A stretch of 64,000 nucleotides of DNA from Paracoccaceae bacterium (lineage in GTDB: Bacteria > Pseudomonadota > Alphaproteobacteria > Rhodobacterales > Rhodobacteraceae): NCBI GenBank assembly GCA_947453525.1, contig CANGHD010000001.1:1-64000 (forward strand). The letters are read 5' to 3'. Of this stretch, positions 9,345 through 20,214 are shown piece by piece; within the stretch, counting starts at the first letter, position 1, and the number at the start of each line of letters is the position of its first letter. The notes under the pieces were generated by a model. It was not told the DNA's origin. It made no database searches and saw only the letters and a program-made list of their open reading frames with translations. The translations under genes and the position numbers were made by a program.

Positions 9345-9692
9345 GGCATTCAACTCCTTGGACGAGGGACGGCGGGTGCCCGTCGCAGCCCGAGAAGGCC
9401 AAGGCCGCGCCGGAACCTGCATTCCGCACACTGAGCGACTGTCCGAGGACTGACAGGTGGTCTGACAGGAGCGCGGACAGCGGGACGGTAGGGCACCCAC
9501 CTCAGCCGAGGCTGGCAGTGTTCAGGGGGAGGGGAAAGGCTCGGAATCTACTCAGGCACACCCTTCGGGCGTGGAAACCCGCTGATTGGCCGGCGCAACT
9601 GACCCAGGTTAAAGCGGTGCGGGCGCCGCGCGGTTAGGTCAATCAAGACCCGTCCGTTTCCGGTCCGGTTTCAGGGCTCAGAGGCTAAGTTC

Positions 9693-10502
9693 ATGGCAGA
9701 TATGCGGGCGTTTTTCGCCGATCCTGTTGAAATCTGCACGCTTTGTTCCGCGTCCTGCCATGCGGGCCGGACGGCGGAGCCGGTCACGGCGCGACAGGCG
9801 CGCAAGACGACGGAGGCGGAACCCGACAGGCGGCTGCAGGCCTTGCTGGACCAGCAGATTGCCCAGACCCAGCAGTTGCATGGGCTGTTGTGCGCTTTGA
9901 ACCTGCCCGTCCTGCACCTGTGCCCCGACATGCGCCTGTGCTTTTTCACCCAAGCTGCCGCCGCAGTGTTCGGCATCCGCAGCGCCGATCTGGGCGCTAG
10001 GCTGGACCTGTGCTGGCCGCTGCTGCCCGACAGCGGGGTTGCAGAAGTGCGCCGGACCGCAGCGTCTTGCGCGGGGGGGGCCGCAACCGCAGCCCCCGGT
10101 GCAGGCTCTGCGGAAGAGGCGCAGGGCAGGGTCTGGCAGGCCCATGTGCTGCCTCATGTCGCCCGCGACGGCGCGCCCGGCGGGGCCATTGTCATTCTGC
10201 TGGGGCAGACCGCTTGCGCCTCTGCCATGGGGCAGCCTGAACCGGTGGTGCCCATCGAGGAGGATCTGACCCCCCGGCAGCGGCAGGTCATGGACCTTGT
10301 GCTGGCGGGCCATCCCAGCAAGAATATCGCTGCCGATCTGAAGATCAGTCAGCGCACCGTCGAAAACCACCGCGCCGCGATCATGCGGCGGACCGGGGCC
10401 ACCTCGCTGCCGGCGCTGGCCCGGATGGCGCTGGGCGCGGCAGGGGGGGCCGATTGCCATCCGCGCCCCGCGCCGCGCCGGCTGCAGGAAACCCTGTCAT
10501 GA
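9693..10502 (+). CDS. LuxR-family transcriptional regulator with PAS-like sensor region
   Basis: C-terminal LTPRQRQVMDLVLAGHPSKNIAADLKISQRTVENHRAAIMRRTGATSL. Confidence 0.88.
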   Translation: MADMRAFFADPVEICTLCSASCHAGRTAEPVTARQARKTTEAEPDRRLQALLDQQIAQTQQLHGLLCALNLPVLHLCPDMRLCFFTQAAAAVFGIRSADLGARLDLCWPLLPDSGVAEVRRTAASCAGGAATAAPGAGSAEEAQGRVWQAHVLPHVARDGAPGGAIVILLGQTACASAMGQPEPVVPIEEDLTPRQRQVMDLVLAGHPSKNIAADLKISQRTVENHRAAIMRRTGATSLPALARMALGAAGGADCHPRPAPRRLQETLS

Positions 10503-10518
10503 CGGCGCGCCTTGCGAC

Positions 10519-11544
10519 GTGGCGTGTCGGGAACCGGCTGTGAAGCTGCTGAAGACCATCGGGCTGGTGGCTGTGGTTCTGGCAATGGCGGGTGGGCTCT
10601 TTTGGTGGTGGCAGAACGGCAGGACCTATCCGGGCACGGATGACGCCACGCTGCAGGCCAACCTGCTGACGATCGCGCCGCAGATCGGCGGGCGCGTGGT
10701 CGCGGTGCCGGCCGTCGAGAACGGCCATGTCGCAGCAGGGGATCTTCTGTTCTCGATCGATCCCGCGCCCTCGCAGGCGGCGGTCGACATGGCGCAGGCC
10801 GAACTGGACCGTGCCCGCCTGACGGCCAGTTCGTCGGGCTCGGATGTACAGGCGGCGGCTGCGGGGGTTGCGGCGGCAGCAGCGCTGTTGCGGCAGGCCC
10901 AGCAGGATATGGCCCGCGACCAATCGCTCGCGCAGGGCGGGCAGTTGACCCAGACGATCCTTGACCATGCACATACGGCGGTGGATCAGGCGGTGGCGGC
11001 CAAGGCCTCGGCCGATGCGGCGCTGGCGGCCGCGGCGGCGCTGGCGGGGCGGTCGGTGACCGGTGATACGCCTGCGATCCGCGCCGCGCAAAGCGCGCTG
11101 GCCTTGGCCCAGATCGACCTTGCCCATTGCAAGATCACCGCCCCCGCCGCCGGGTGGATCGCCAATATCAGCCTGCGCCCCGGTCAGATCGTCTCGGCCA
11201 ATGCGCCGCTTTTCGCGCTGGTCGAGGATGGCGCGTGGTGGGTCGAAGGCAATTTCAAGGAAACCGACCTGCAGCGGATCAGGCCCGGCCAGCCCGTGGC
11301 GCTGACGGTCGACATGTATGCCGGTCTGGCGCTGACCGGAACGGTGGACAGCGTGGGCTATGGCTCGGGTGCGGTGTTTTCCCTGTTGCCCTCGCAGAAC
11401 GCGAGCGGAAACTGGGTCAAGGTCACCCAGCGCTTTGCCGTGCGCATTGCGATTGACCACCCGCCTGCCGACCCGGCCCGCCCGCTGCGCGTGGGGGCCA
11501 GTGTCACAGCCACGGTCAACACCGGCGATCTGGTGGTGAAGTGA
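10519..11544 (+). CDS. HlyD/EmrA-family periplasmic adaptor
   Basis: YPGTDDATLQANLLTIAPQIGGRVVAV...ITAPAAGWIANISLRPGQIV; probable GTG start at 10540. Confidence 0.92.
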   Translation: MACREPAVKLLKTIGLVAVVLAMAGGLFWWWQNGRTYPGTDDATLQANLLTIAPQIGGRVVAVPAVENGHVAAGDLLFSIDPAPSQAAVDMAQAELDRARLTASSSGSDVQAAAAGVAAAAALLRQAQQDMARDQSLAQGGQLTQTILDHAHTAVDQAVAAKASADAALAAAAALAGRSVTGDTPAIRAAQSALALAQIDLAHCKITAPAAGWIANISLRPGQIVSANAPLFALVEDGAWWVEGNFKETDLQRIRPGQPVALTVDMYAGLALTGTVDSVGYGSGAVFSLLPSQNASGNWVKVTQRFAVRIAIDHPPADPARPLRVGASVTATVNTGDLVVK

Positions 11545-13079
11545 CACCCGCGCTGGCCGGACCGGCGTCGGTGCCTGCGGTCAAATGGTCCATTGTGCTG
11601 GCGGTGGTTTTGACGGCGGTGCTGGAGGTCTTGGACAGCACCATCGTCAATGTGGCCCTGCCGCATATGAAGGCGGCCTTCGGGATCACCTCGGACCAGA
11701 CGATCTGGATCTTGACCAGCTATATCGTGGCCTCGGTCGTGGTGATGCCGCTGACCGGGTTCTTCGCCAAACGCTTCGGTCGCCGCAGACTGATCATCAC
11801 CGCCATCATCGGTTTTGCCGGGTTCTCCATGCTGTGCGGTCTGGCCGGCAGCATTGGCGTCATGGTGGCCTGTCGTCTGGGCCAGGGGCTGTTCGGCGCT
11901 TTCCTGATCCCCCTGTCGCAATCCATCCTGTTTGACAGCTTCCCGCGCGACAAGCGCGGGCAGGCGATGGCGCTGTTCGGTCTGGGCGTGGTGGTGGCGC
12001 CCATTCTGGGGCCGACTTTGGGAGCTTTGCTGACGGAGTATTTCTCATGGCGGGCGGTCTTCTACGTCAACCTGCCCGTCGCGGCCTTTGCCTTGTTCAT
12101 GATGGCCGGAGAGTTGCAGGCCGAACCTGTCAAAGCCGTCCGCATCGACTGGACCGGATTGATCCTGATGGTCGCAGCCATCGGGGCCTTGCAACTGACG
12201 CTGGATCAGGGCGAGATGCGCAGCTGGTTTTCTTCGCCGCTCATCCAGGGACTGGCTTTGCTGGCGCTGGTGTCTTCGATGGTCTTTGTCCTGCGTGGCG
12301 TGGGACGGCCGGGCAATATCATCGACTTCGCCCTGCTGCGCGATCGCAGCTTTGCCGCAGCCAATTTCACCATGCTGGGCTTCGGGCTGGCAATGTTCGG
12401 CTCCATCGCCATTCTGCCGCTGTTCGTGCAAGGTTTGCTGGGCTACCCGGTGCTGGCGGCTGGCTATCTGTTCATGCCGCGCGGCTTGGCGGCGGGTGTG
12501 TCGATGGTGCTAACCGGCGCGGTCTTGATGAACCGCTTCGATCCGCGCCTGCTGGTCGCGCTGGGTCTGGTGCTGACGGGTTTGGGCAATCTCTCGCTGG
12601 GCTGGCTGAACCTGGACGCGGGCTTCTGGGATCTGGCATGGCCCGGCGTTGTCTCGGGCATCGGGATGGGGTTGTTCTTCGTGCCGATGTCGACGCTGGC
12701 GTTTCAGAACATCGGGCCTGCGCATCAGGATGAGGCTTCGGGGATTTACGGGGTGATGCGCTCGCTGGGGTCATCGGTCGGCATTGCCATCGTCGGATGG
12801 CAGGTGGCCAGCCGGTCGCAGTTTCACTGGGCGGTGCTGAGCGCGCGGATCACGCCTTTCAACCCCGATGTGCTGGCCTATCTGCGCCCTCTGGGCCTGA
12901 CGCCGGGCTCGCCTCAGGGGGCTCAGATGATGGCCGGGCAGGTGGCGGCGCAGTCGAGCCTTCTGGCCTTTCAGGATGCTTTCTGGCTGACCGGCTGGGC
13001 CGCCTTCCTGATGCTGCCGGTGGTCTTGATCCTGCAACGTCCTGCCAAGGGTGCTGCTGCCCCCGTGGGCGCACACTAG
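11541..13079 (+). CDS. DHA2-family (EmrB/QacA) MFS efflux transporter
   Basis: LEVLDSTIVNVALPHMKAAFG...LGPTLGALLTEYFSWRAVFYVNLPV. Confidence 0.93.
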   Translation: MTPALAGPASVPAVKWSIVLAVVLTAVLEVLDSTIVNVALPHMKAAFGITSDQTIWILTSYIVASVVVMPLTGFFAKRFGRRRLIITAIIGFAGFSMLCGLAGSIGVMVACRLGQGLFGAFLIPLSQSILFDSFPRDKRGQAMALFGLGVVVAPILGPTLGALLTEYFSWRAVFYVNLPVAAFALFMMAGELQAEPVKAVRIDWTGLILMVAAIGALQLTLDQGEMRSWFSSPLIQGLALLALVSSMVFVLRGVGRPGNIIDFALLRDRSFAAANFTMLGFGLAMFGSIAILPLFVQGLLGYPVLAAGYLFMPRGLAAGVSMVLTGAVLMNRFDPRLLVALGLVLTGLGNLSLGWLNLDAGFWDLAWPGVVSGIGMGLFFVPMSTLAFQNIGPAHQDEASGIYGVMRSLGSSVGIAIVGWQVASRSQFHWAVLSARITPFNPDVLAYLRPLGLTPGSPQGAQMMAGQVAAQSSLLAFQDAFWLTGWAAFLMLPVVLILQRPAKGAAAPVGAH

Positions 13080-13137
13080 GACAGATCAGTGCGCTTTTCT
13101 GCCCCCGATGCTATCGCCGGAGCCTGACAGGCAGGAG

Positions 13138-13536
13138 ATGGCGATGATCGAACTTCCCTTCGACAGCGACGAGATCGAGCAACTGGTCTTGCGCTTCAAC
13201 GCCGTTATGGCGAAAGAGGGCATGGATATTCCCGATCCGGGGGGCAATGCCTCGGACGACGAGGTGGCCGAGACCCTGCAGGAGACCACCGGCGATCTGA
13301 GCCGGGACGAGATCACGCAAGAGATCGAAAGCATGGACGACGAGCAGAAGGACGGGCTGGTCGCGCTGTTCTGGATCGGGCGCGGCGATGCCGAGCCTGC
13401 GGAATGGGAGGCGACCAAGGCGCTGGCCCGCCAGCAGCATGACGGCCTTGTCAGCCGCTATCTGCTGGGCCAGCCCGAGGTGGGCGAGTTCCTGACCGAG
13501 GGGCTGGAGAAGATGCTGGAGTATGGCGTCGCGTAA
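13138..13536 (+). CDS. DUF3775-family protein
   Basis: MDDEQKDGLVALFWIGRGDAEPAEWEATKALA...YLLGQPEVGEFLTEGL. Confidence 0.75.
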   Translation: MAMIELPFDSDEIEQLVLRFNAVMAKEGMDIPDPGGNASDDEVAETLQETTGDLSRDEITQEIESMDDEQKDGLVALFWIGRGDAEPAEWEATKALARQQHDGLVSRYLLGQPEVGEFLTEGLEKMLEYGVA

Positions 13537-13576
13537 CTCAGGCCAAGGTCTGGGTCGGCGGCAGGTCTGGCGATGA

Positions 13577-13606
13577 CGTAGGGTGGGGTTATAACCCCAC
13601 CCTACG
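13577..13606. terminator. Perfect 30-bp palindrome between convergent genes, probable bidirectional terminator
   Basis: CGTAGGGTGGGGTTATAACCCCACCCTACG equals its own reverse complement. Confidence 0.65.
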
Positions 13607-13612
13607 GACGCG

Positions 13613-15697
13613 TCACTCAGCGGCCATCTTGATGACCGGCTCCATCTGAGCAAGGATATCGTCGGACAGATGGCATTTGATCTGGTGGCCCTCTGCCAGA
13701 TTTCGGACCGGCGGCATCTCGCGGTCGCACAGGCCGTTGGGGACTTGGGATTTCCAGCGGCAACGGGTCTGGAAGGGGCAGCCGGGCGGCGGGTTGACCG
13801 CCGAGGGAATGTCGCCCTCCAGCACGATGCGCTTGCGGATCACCTTGGTGTCGGCCACGGGCACGGCCGACAGCAAGGCCTCGGTGTAGGGATGGTAGGG
13901 CGGGTTGAAAACCTGATCGGTGGTGCCGGTTTCGACCACATGGCCGAGGTACATTACCAGCACCCGGTCCGACAGGTAGCGCACGATCGAGAGGTCGTGG
14001 CTGATGAACAAGAGCGTCGTCTTGTTCTCACGCTGGATGTCCATCAACAGGTCGGTCACCGCCGCCTGCACCGAGACGTCAAGCGCCGAGACCGGCTCGT
14101 CGGCCACGACCACCTTGGCGCCGCCGGCAAAGGCGCGGGCGATGCCGACGCGTTGCTTCTGGCCGCCCGAGAGTTGCCTCGGCATGCGATCGGCAAAGGC
14201 GCGCGGCAGTTTCACGACGTCGAGAAGTTCCAGCATCCGGTTGGTGCGCTCCTCGTCGGATTTGCCGTAGTGGAACACCTCCAGCGCGCGAATGATCTGA
14301 CGGCCGACGTTCATCGAAGGATTCAGCGTGTCGAAGGGGTTCTGGAACACCATCTGCACCGAAGACACGGTATCGACATTGCGCTTTTGGATCGGGGTCG
14401 ACTGGACGTTTTCGTCAAACAGCATGATCGAGCCGGAGGTGGCGGTTTCCAGGCCCATCAGCACCTTGGCGAAGGTGGATTTGCCGCAGCCGGACTCGCC
14501 CACGATCGCGAGGGTTTCGCCCTCATGCGCTTCGAAGCTGAGGGTCTCGTTGGCTTTCACCACTTTTGCCGTGCCGCCGCCAAAGGCACCGGAGGAGATT
14601 GAATAATATTTCTTCAGATCCTCCATCTTCAGCACGACGCGGCCGATCGGGGATTTCTGTTTGACGACACGGGCGGCGGGCGGGGCGTTCCAGTCGATCT
14701 CGGCCCATTTCAGGCAGCGCGAGGCGTGGCGGTCGCCCTTGGGGATGTCCGACATCGGAATATCGGCGGCATCACAGCGGCCCTTCTCGAAATAATCGCA
14801 GCGCGGGCCGAAGTTGCACCCCTGCGGCCGTTCATGCGGAAGCGGGAAGTTGCCGGGGATCGAGATCAGGGGCCGCGTGTTCTTGTCGGCCCCGGGCAAT
14901 GGGATCGAGCGGAACAGGGCCTGCGTGTAGGGATGGCGCATCTCGTCGAAGACCTGCACGACGTTGCCGGTCTCGACCGCCTCGCCGGAGTACATCACGC
15001 AAAGCCTGTCGCAGACGTCCATGATCAGGCCGAGGTTGTGCGAAATGAACAGCATCGAGGTGCCGTATTTGTGGCCGAGGTCTTTGACGAGGTCGACAAT
15101 CCCGGCCTCCACCGTCACGTCGAGTGCGGTGGTGGGCTCATCAAGGATCAGGAGCGCGGGCTTGGACATCAGCGCCATGGCGATGACGATGCGCTGTTGC
15201 TGGCCGCCTGACAACTGGTGCGGGAAGGCGTTCAGGATACGGTCGGGGTCGGGCAGCCGGACATCGGCCACGATCTGGCGGGCCAGTTTCCAGGCCTCCT
15301 CTTTCCCCATGCCCTGATGAATCATTGGAACTTCAGCCAGTTGCGCGCCGATCTTCATGGCGGGGTTGAGGCTCGCCATGGGTTCCTGATAGATCATGGC
15401 GATCTCGGACCCGCGGATGCCGCGCAGTTCCTCGTCATCCATCTTGACCAGTTCACGGCCTTTGAACTTGATGGAGCCGGCAACGATGCGACCGTTCTTG
15501 CCGAGGTCGCGCATCACCGCCAGCGCCACGGTGGACTTGCCGCAGCCCGATTCGCCCACCAGCCCCATCGACTCGCCCGGCATGACCTTGCAGGAGAAAT
15601 CCATGACGGCGGGGATCTCGCGCAGACGGGTGAAGAAGGAGATCGAGAGGTGCTCGATCTCGAGGATGGGTTTGGACGGGTCCCAGGCGGTGGTCAT
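13613..15697 (-). CDS. Fused dual ATP-binding ABC transporter protein (DppD-DppF type)
   Basis: Two Walker A (GESGCGKST) and two signature (LSGGQ) motifs in one ORF. Confidence 0.95.
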   Translation of the reverse strand: MTTAWDPSKPILEIEHLSISFFTRLREIPAVMDFSCKVMPGESMGLVGESGCGKSTVALAVMRDLGKNGRIVAGSIKFKGRELVKMDDEELRGIRGSEIAMIYQEPMASLNPAMKIGAQLAEVPMIHQGMGKEEAWKLARQIVADVRLPDPDRILNAFPHQLSGGQQQRIVIAMALMSKPALLILDEPTTALDVTVEAGIVDLVKDLGHKYGTSMLFISHNLGLIMDVCDRLCVMYSGEAVETGNVVQVFDEMRHPYTQALFRSIPLPGADKNTRPLISIPGNFPLPHERPQGCNFGPRCDYFEKGRCDAADIPMSDIPKGDRHASRCLKWAEIDWNAPPAARVVKQKSPIGRVVLKMEDLKKYYSISSGAFGGGTAKVVKANETLSFEAHEGETLAIVGESGCGKSTFAKVLMGLETATSGSIMLFDENVQSTPIQKRNVDTVSSVQMVFQNPFDTLNPSMNVGRQIIRALEVFHYGKSDEERTNRMLELLDVVKLPRAFADRMPRQLSGGQKQRVGIARAFAGGAKVVVADEPVSALDVSVQAAVTDLLMDIQRENKTTLLFISHDLSIVRYLSDRVLVMYLGHVVETGTTDQVFNPPYHPYTEALLSAVPVADTKVIRKRIVLEGDIPSAVNPPPGCPFQTRCRWKSQVPNGLCDREMPPVRNLAEGHQIKCHLSDDILAQMEPVIKMAAE

Positions 15698-15743
15698 GGC
15701 GGGCCTCAATTCTGGCGGGTTCGGGCGGGCGGAGCCGGCAGGA

Positions 15744-15796
15744 GCGGGGGTTTCACACCCCCGCACCCCCGTGGGATATTTATGGACGCATGAAAG
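15744..15796 (+). repeat. Dispersed intergenic element, copy 2
   Basis: gcgggggtttcacacccccgcacccccgtgggatatttatggacgcatgaaag. Confidence 0.7.
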
Positions 15797-15817
15797 AGAG
15801 GGGTGCGGGGGAGCGCA

Positions 15818-16984
15818 TCAGTCTTTCATGCTTTCTTCGCGCAACCCGTCGGCAAGGAGGTTGAGGCCCAGGACGAGGCTCATCAGGGCCAGGGCCGGGA
15901 CCACGGCGGGGTGGGGGATCATGGAGAGGAGTTTGCGGCCGGCGTTGATGGTGGAGCCCCAGTCCGGGCTTTCGGGCGTGACGCCCAGCCCGAAGAAGCC
16001 CAAGGTGCCGAGGAGGATGGTGGTGTAGCCGATGCGCAGGCAATAGTCGACGATCAGCGGGCCGCGGGCGTTGGGCAGGATTTCCCAGAGCATGATGTAC
16101 CAGGCCTGTTCGCCGCGGGTCTGTCCTGCGGCGACGTAGTCACGCGACTTTATGTCCATCACGATGCCGCGCACGATGCGGAACACGGTGGGGGCGTTGA
16201 CGAAGACGACCGACACGAAGACGTTCAGCAGGTTCGGCGCCATGCCCCAGACGCCCAACGGGTCCCGGTTGAAGGCAAGGCCGGAATAGGCCCAGAGGCC
16301 CAGAACAAGTGTCACGCCGACGTAGAGGTTGCGTTTGGGCGGGTTGGTGTGGAAGCGCGAGTTCAAGAGGACCACGAAGAAGAGGATGGGGATCAGGAAC
16401 AGGATGGCGGCGAGATAGACCGGGATGCCGGTGTTGCGGATCTCCGGTGTGACCAGAAGGTAGAACAGCAGGATCACCGGGAAGGCCAGCACGAGGTTGG
16501 CCATGAAGCTGAGCACGGTGTCGAGCTTGCCGCCGAAATAGCCGGCGGGCAGGCCCAGCGTGATGCCGACGAGGAAGGCGAAGGTCGTCGCGGCGGGGGC
16601 GATGACCAGCACCTGCCGTGCGCCCTCGACCATGCGGGAGAAGACGTCGCGGGCGAGGTGGTCGCCGCCAAGGAGGAACCATGGGTACTGGCCATCTGCT
16701 CCGGCCGGGGTCGGGCTTCCTGGCAGGGGGTTCTTGACGGAGCCAAGCTGCGCCAGGGGATCAAAGGTCACGATCATGTCGGCGAAAAGCGCGGTGAAGA
16801 CCCAGAACATCACGATGGCGAAGCCCACCATGCCGACGGGGCTGTCAAACAGCTTGCCGTAAAGCCCGAGTTTGCGCTTGAAGCGGATCGACAGCACGAA
16901 GGTCACCACCAGCGCCACCCAGACCGGCCAGAACTGTTTGGCCATCAGGGCGAAGATCATCGTCCAGGACAGTGTATCGGGCAT
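15818..16984 (-). CDS. ABC transporter permease (DppC-like)
   Basis: Hydrophobic; ...TRGEQAWYIMLWEILPNARGPLIVDYCLRIGYTILLGTLGFFGLG EAA-loop region. Confidence 0.92.
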   Translation of the reverse strand: MPDTLSWTMIFALMAKQFWPVWVALVVTFVLSIRFKRKLGLYGKLFDSPVGMVGFAIVMFWVFTALFADMIVTFDPLAQLGSVKNPLPGSPTPAGADGQYPWFLLGGDHLARDVFSRMVEGARQVLVIAPAATTFAFLVGITLGLPAGYFGGKLDTVLSFMANLVLAFPVILLFYLLVTPEIRNTGIPVYLAAILFLIPILFFVVLLNSRFHTNPPKRNLYVGVTLVLGLWAYSGLAFNRDPLGVWGMAPNLLNVFVSVVFVNAPTVFRIVRGIVMDIKSRDYVAAGQTRGEQAWYIMLWEILPNARGPLIVDYCLRIGYTTILLGTLGFFGLGVTPESPDWGSTINAGRKLLSMIPHPAVVPALALMSLVLGLNLLADGLREESMKD

Positions 16985-16985
16985 G

Positions 16986-18098
16986 TCAGCTCAGCCTTAT
17001 GCGGGGGTTGAGGAAGACATAGCCGATGTCGGATATCAGCTGTGTTGCCAGAACGAAGATGACGGCGACGACCGAGGCGCCCAGCAGCATCTCGATGTCA
17101 TTGTTGCCGGCGGCGGTCACTAGCATCCAGCCGAAGCCCTTGTAGTTGAAGAGGGTCTCGGTGATCACGACGCCGTTCAAGAGGTAGGGGAATTGGAGCA
17201 TGATCACGGTGAAGGGGGCGATCATGGCGTTGCGCAGGGCATGGCGCAGCACGACATCGCGGAAGGCCACGCCCTTCAGGCGGGCAGTGCGGATGTATTG
17301 CTGGGTCATCACTTCGGTCATCGAGGCGCGGGTCATGCGGGCGATGTAGCCGACACCGTAAAGTGCAATGGTCGCGACCGGCAGGGCGAAGTTCCAGAAG
17401 GTGATATTGTCCATGGCCGAGGTGGCGGTGCCCAGAAACAGGGTCTTGCCACCGATCCAGCCCCAGCCCGACAGCAAGGGCGACAGGCCGGTGGCCGGCG
17501 AGGCGAAAAGGGCCACGAGGATCACGCCTGACACATATTCCGGGGTGGCCGACGAGGCGATCGAGAAGGTCGAGAGCACCCGGTCTGTGCGGGACCCTTC
17601 CCGCATGCCCGCCAGCACGCCGATCAACAGGGCCACGGGCACCATGACGACCATGACCGCGAGCATCAGCCAACCGGTCGCGGCCATTGATTTGCCAAGA
17701 GAATAGAGCACCGGCTTCTTGAAGACGGTGGAAAAGCCCCAGTTGCCCTGAAAGATGCCGCAGAAGGTCGGGGCCAGCGCCGGGTCATCGTTCTGCCGGA
17801 TGCAGAGGCCGCGCGTCACACCCTTGTCATCGGTCAGCACCCATCCGGGGGCCACGCCCAGCCATTCGGCATAGCGGTAAAACACCGAGCCGCCATGGCC
17901 GTTGTCGATGATCCAGGACGCAACCGCCGCGTCCGTCATGCGGACAGACCCTTCGGATCGCGCGAGTTTTTCCAGGTTGGGCGGCAGGTTGGTCAGATAG
18001 AACACGACAAAGGTCAAAACCAGCGCCGTCAATACCATCACGCCCAAACGCCGCAGCACGAATCTTAGCATTTTGCGTCCCACCGAGCCAGACGACAC
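16986..18098 (-). CDS. ABC transporter permease (DppB-like)
   Basis: RFVLRRLGVMVLTALVLTFVVFYLTNLPP...YIRTARLKGVAFRDVVLRHALRNAMIP-like region. Confidence 0.93.
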   Translation of the reverse strand: MSSGSVGRKMLRFVLRRLGVMVLTALVLTFVVFYLTNLPPNLEKLARSEGSVRMTDAAVASWIIDNGHGGSVFYRYAEWLGVAPGWVLTDDKGVTRGLCIRQNDDPALAPTFCGIFQGNWGFSTVFKKPVLYSLGKSMAATGWLMLAVMVVMVPVALLIGVLAGMREGSRTDRVLSTFSIASSATPEYVSGVILVALFASPATGLSPLLSGWGWIGGKTLFLGTATSAMDNITFWNFALPVATIALYGVGYIARMTRASMTEVMTQQYIRTARLKGVAFRDVVLRHALRNAMIAPFTVIMLQFPYLLNGVVITETLFNYKGFGWMLVTAAGNNDIEMLLGASVVAVIFVLATQLISDIGYVFLNPRIRLS

Positions 18099-18168
18099 CA
18101 GCCCGATCGGGCCGGAAAGAAAAGGGCGGGTGCGCCGATGTTGGCGCGCCCGCCCCAGCGTTCAGGCC

Positions 18169-19866
18169 TTAGGCAAGCGACCACTGATAGTGGTGATGCT
18201 CCATCGACGGGTGCATTTCGGCGCCCACGATGTTTTTCTTGGCGTGGCGGAACAGCGAGCGCCAGTAGGGCTGGATGATGTAACCTTCGGATTGAAGGAT
18301 CGTCTCCAGAGTCACCATGACTTCACGGCGCTTGTCGGCGTCGGCCAGCGACAGGGCTTTGACCATTGCGTCGTCGAAGTCCTTGTTGGCCATGCCGCTT
18401 TCGTTCCACGAGCCTGTGGACGTATAGGCGTAAGCCATGTTCTGCACGGCCAGCGGACGGTGGTTCCAGGTGGTCGAGGAGAACGGGTACTTCTGCCAGT
18501 CGTTCCAGAAGGTCGAGCCCGGCATCACGGTGCGCTTGACGTTCACACCGGCGTCGCGCAGCTGGGCAGCCACGGCGTCCGAGGTGTCGAGTTCAAAGCC
18601 GCCATCCAGCGAGATGAACTCGAATTCCTTGTCGTCCAGCTTGTACTTGGCCAGAACGGCTTTGACGCCGGCCTTGTCGAACACTTGCGCGTCGATCTTG
18701 GCGTATTCCGGGTGAACCGGGCAGGCGTGGTGGTTTTCAGCAGTGGTGCCGAGGCCCTTGTAGCCAAGGTCCAGCACAACTTTCGGGTCGATGGCGCGCT
18801 GCAGGGCCGAGCGGACTTCTTTTTCCTTGTAGAGGTCCGAGGTGGCCGAGTTGAAGCGGCAGACGATGGTGGAGGCGGTCACGGCTTCGTACTTCGTCCA
18901 GCCAAGGGTGTTCAGCTGGTCGATGAACTCGCCGGTCGTCTCGTAGTTCATGTCGATCTCGTCCGAGTTGGCGAGGTTGACCATGGCGGAAGGATCGGTG
19001 CCGAAGTCGATGTAATGGATCTCATCCAGCGGGGCCACGCCACCCCACCACTTGTGGGCTTCCGGAGCGCGCACGAGGGTCATCTTCTGGCCGACCGAGA
19101 TTTCGCCCGGAACATAGGGGCCGGTGCCAATTGCATTGACCGACGGATCATCGCCGTCCTTGAAGGACGAGTGCACGATGGCGGCGGGATAGTCGGAGAT
19201 GGCAGCGACCACGGCGATGTCGGAGACCGACATCTTCAGTTCGACGGTGTGATCGTCAACCTTGACGACGGAACCGTCGCGCAGGCGGTTGACCATGACC
19301 GGGTTGCCCTTGTCATCGACGACGGCCTTGCCAGCCGCATCCATCTTGGCGACGGATTCGGTCAGGCCCGGGAAGCGCGACGCCATGGCGTTGCCGTCCA
19401 CCGAACCATCGCCCCAACGCTTGAAGTTGAACAGCACGTCATCGGCGGTGAAATCGTCGCCGTTCTGCCACTTCACGCCCTGACGGACATGCATGGTGTA
19501 GCCGGTCGCGTCGGCATTGGCTTCCCACTTCTCCAGAAGGCGGCCTTCGAAGGAACCGTCGGGGTTGTACTGGACCAGATATTCCAGCCAGCCGCGATAG
19601 ACGTTGGCGATCTGCGGCCAGTCGGCCAGACGCGGGTCTTTCTGCGCCTTGGTTTCCATGCCGACGCGGACGATGCCGCCCACTTTCGCTGCGTCCGCCT
19701 TGGCCGGAGCGTCAAGCCCTAGCAGCGCATAGGCTGCAACCGCCGACACGCCCAAGGCGGTCGTGCGGGTCAGAAACTCACGGCGGTCAAGCTTGCCCGT
19801 CCGGACCTCGTCGAGGTGCATCGCCGCACCCGGATGCAAAGCATCGATCTTTGTCATGTCGTTCAT
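18169..19866 (-). CDS. ABC transporter extracellular solute-binding protein (family 5), Tat-like signal
   Basis: [26 protein letters not shown] leader; [29 protein letters not shown]. Confidence 0.93.
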   Translation of the reverse strand: MNDMTKIDALHPGAAMHLDEVRTGKLDRREFLTRTTALGVSAVAAYALLGLDAPAKADAAKVGGIVRVGMETKAQKDPRLADWPQIANVYRGWLEYLVQYNPDGSFEGRLLEKWEANADATGYTMHVRQGVKWQNGDDFTADDVLFNFKRWGDGSVDGNAMASRFPGLTESVAKMDAAGKAVVDDKGNPVMVNRLRDGSVVKVDDHTVELKMSVSDIAVVAAISDYPAAIVHSSFKDGDDPSVNAIGTGPYVPGEISVGQKMTLVRAPEAHKWWGGVAPLDEIHYIDFGTDPSAMVNLANSDEIDMNYETTGEFIDQLNTLGWTKYEAVTASTIVCRFNSATSDLYKEKEVRSALQRAIDPKVVLDLGYKGLGTTAENHHACPVHPEYAKIDAQVFDKAGVKAVLAKYKLDDKEFEFISLDGGFELDTSDAVAAQLRDAGVNVKRTVMPGSTFWNDWQKYPFSSTTWNHRPLAVQNMAYAYTSTGSWNESGMANKDFDDAMVKALSLADADKRREVMVTLETILQSEGYIIQPYWRSLFRHAKKNIVGAEMHPSMEHHHYQWSLA

Positions 19867-20214
19867 ATTGTTCTCCCTGTCAGGCCATTGCCTTGTTTTG
19901 GTTCATCAGCGGCACCGCTTGCGCGCGTTCCGTGCCACGGGTCTGGCGGCCCGAAGATGGAACTGGCGCGGTGCAGTTGCTCACCACAGCATTCCGCACC
20001 TTTTCCACGCAGACGTCAACGCTTGGATTCGTCGTGCCCTATAACGTTTGCGACAAGAACCCGGAAGAAGCCGGGCCAAGGCCGGGATGCTGCGCTGCGG
20101 CACGCCGTGGTGTGGCAATTGTGCCGGGATTTGGCGAACTTGCACCGTTTCCAGCCTCACGGTCAGCTTTCCGTTTGAACGGAGGAAACCCGGCATCGGG
20201 CCCCGCCGAATCGG

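Noticed and set aside
18073-19722. 549-aa plus-strand ORF opposite the solute-binding protein
   Set aside because: Antisense shadow; composition (His/Gly/Val rich) typical of GC-rich complement translation.
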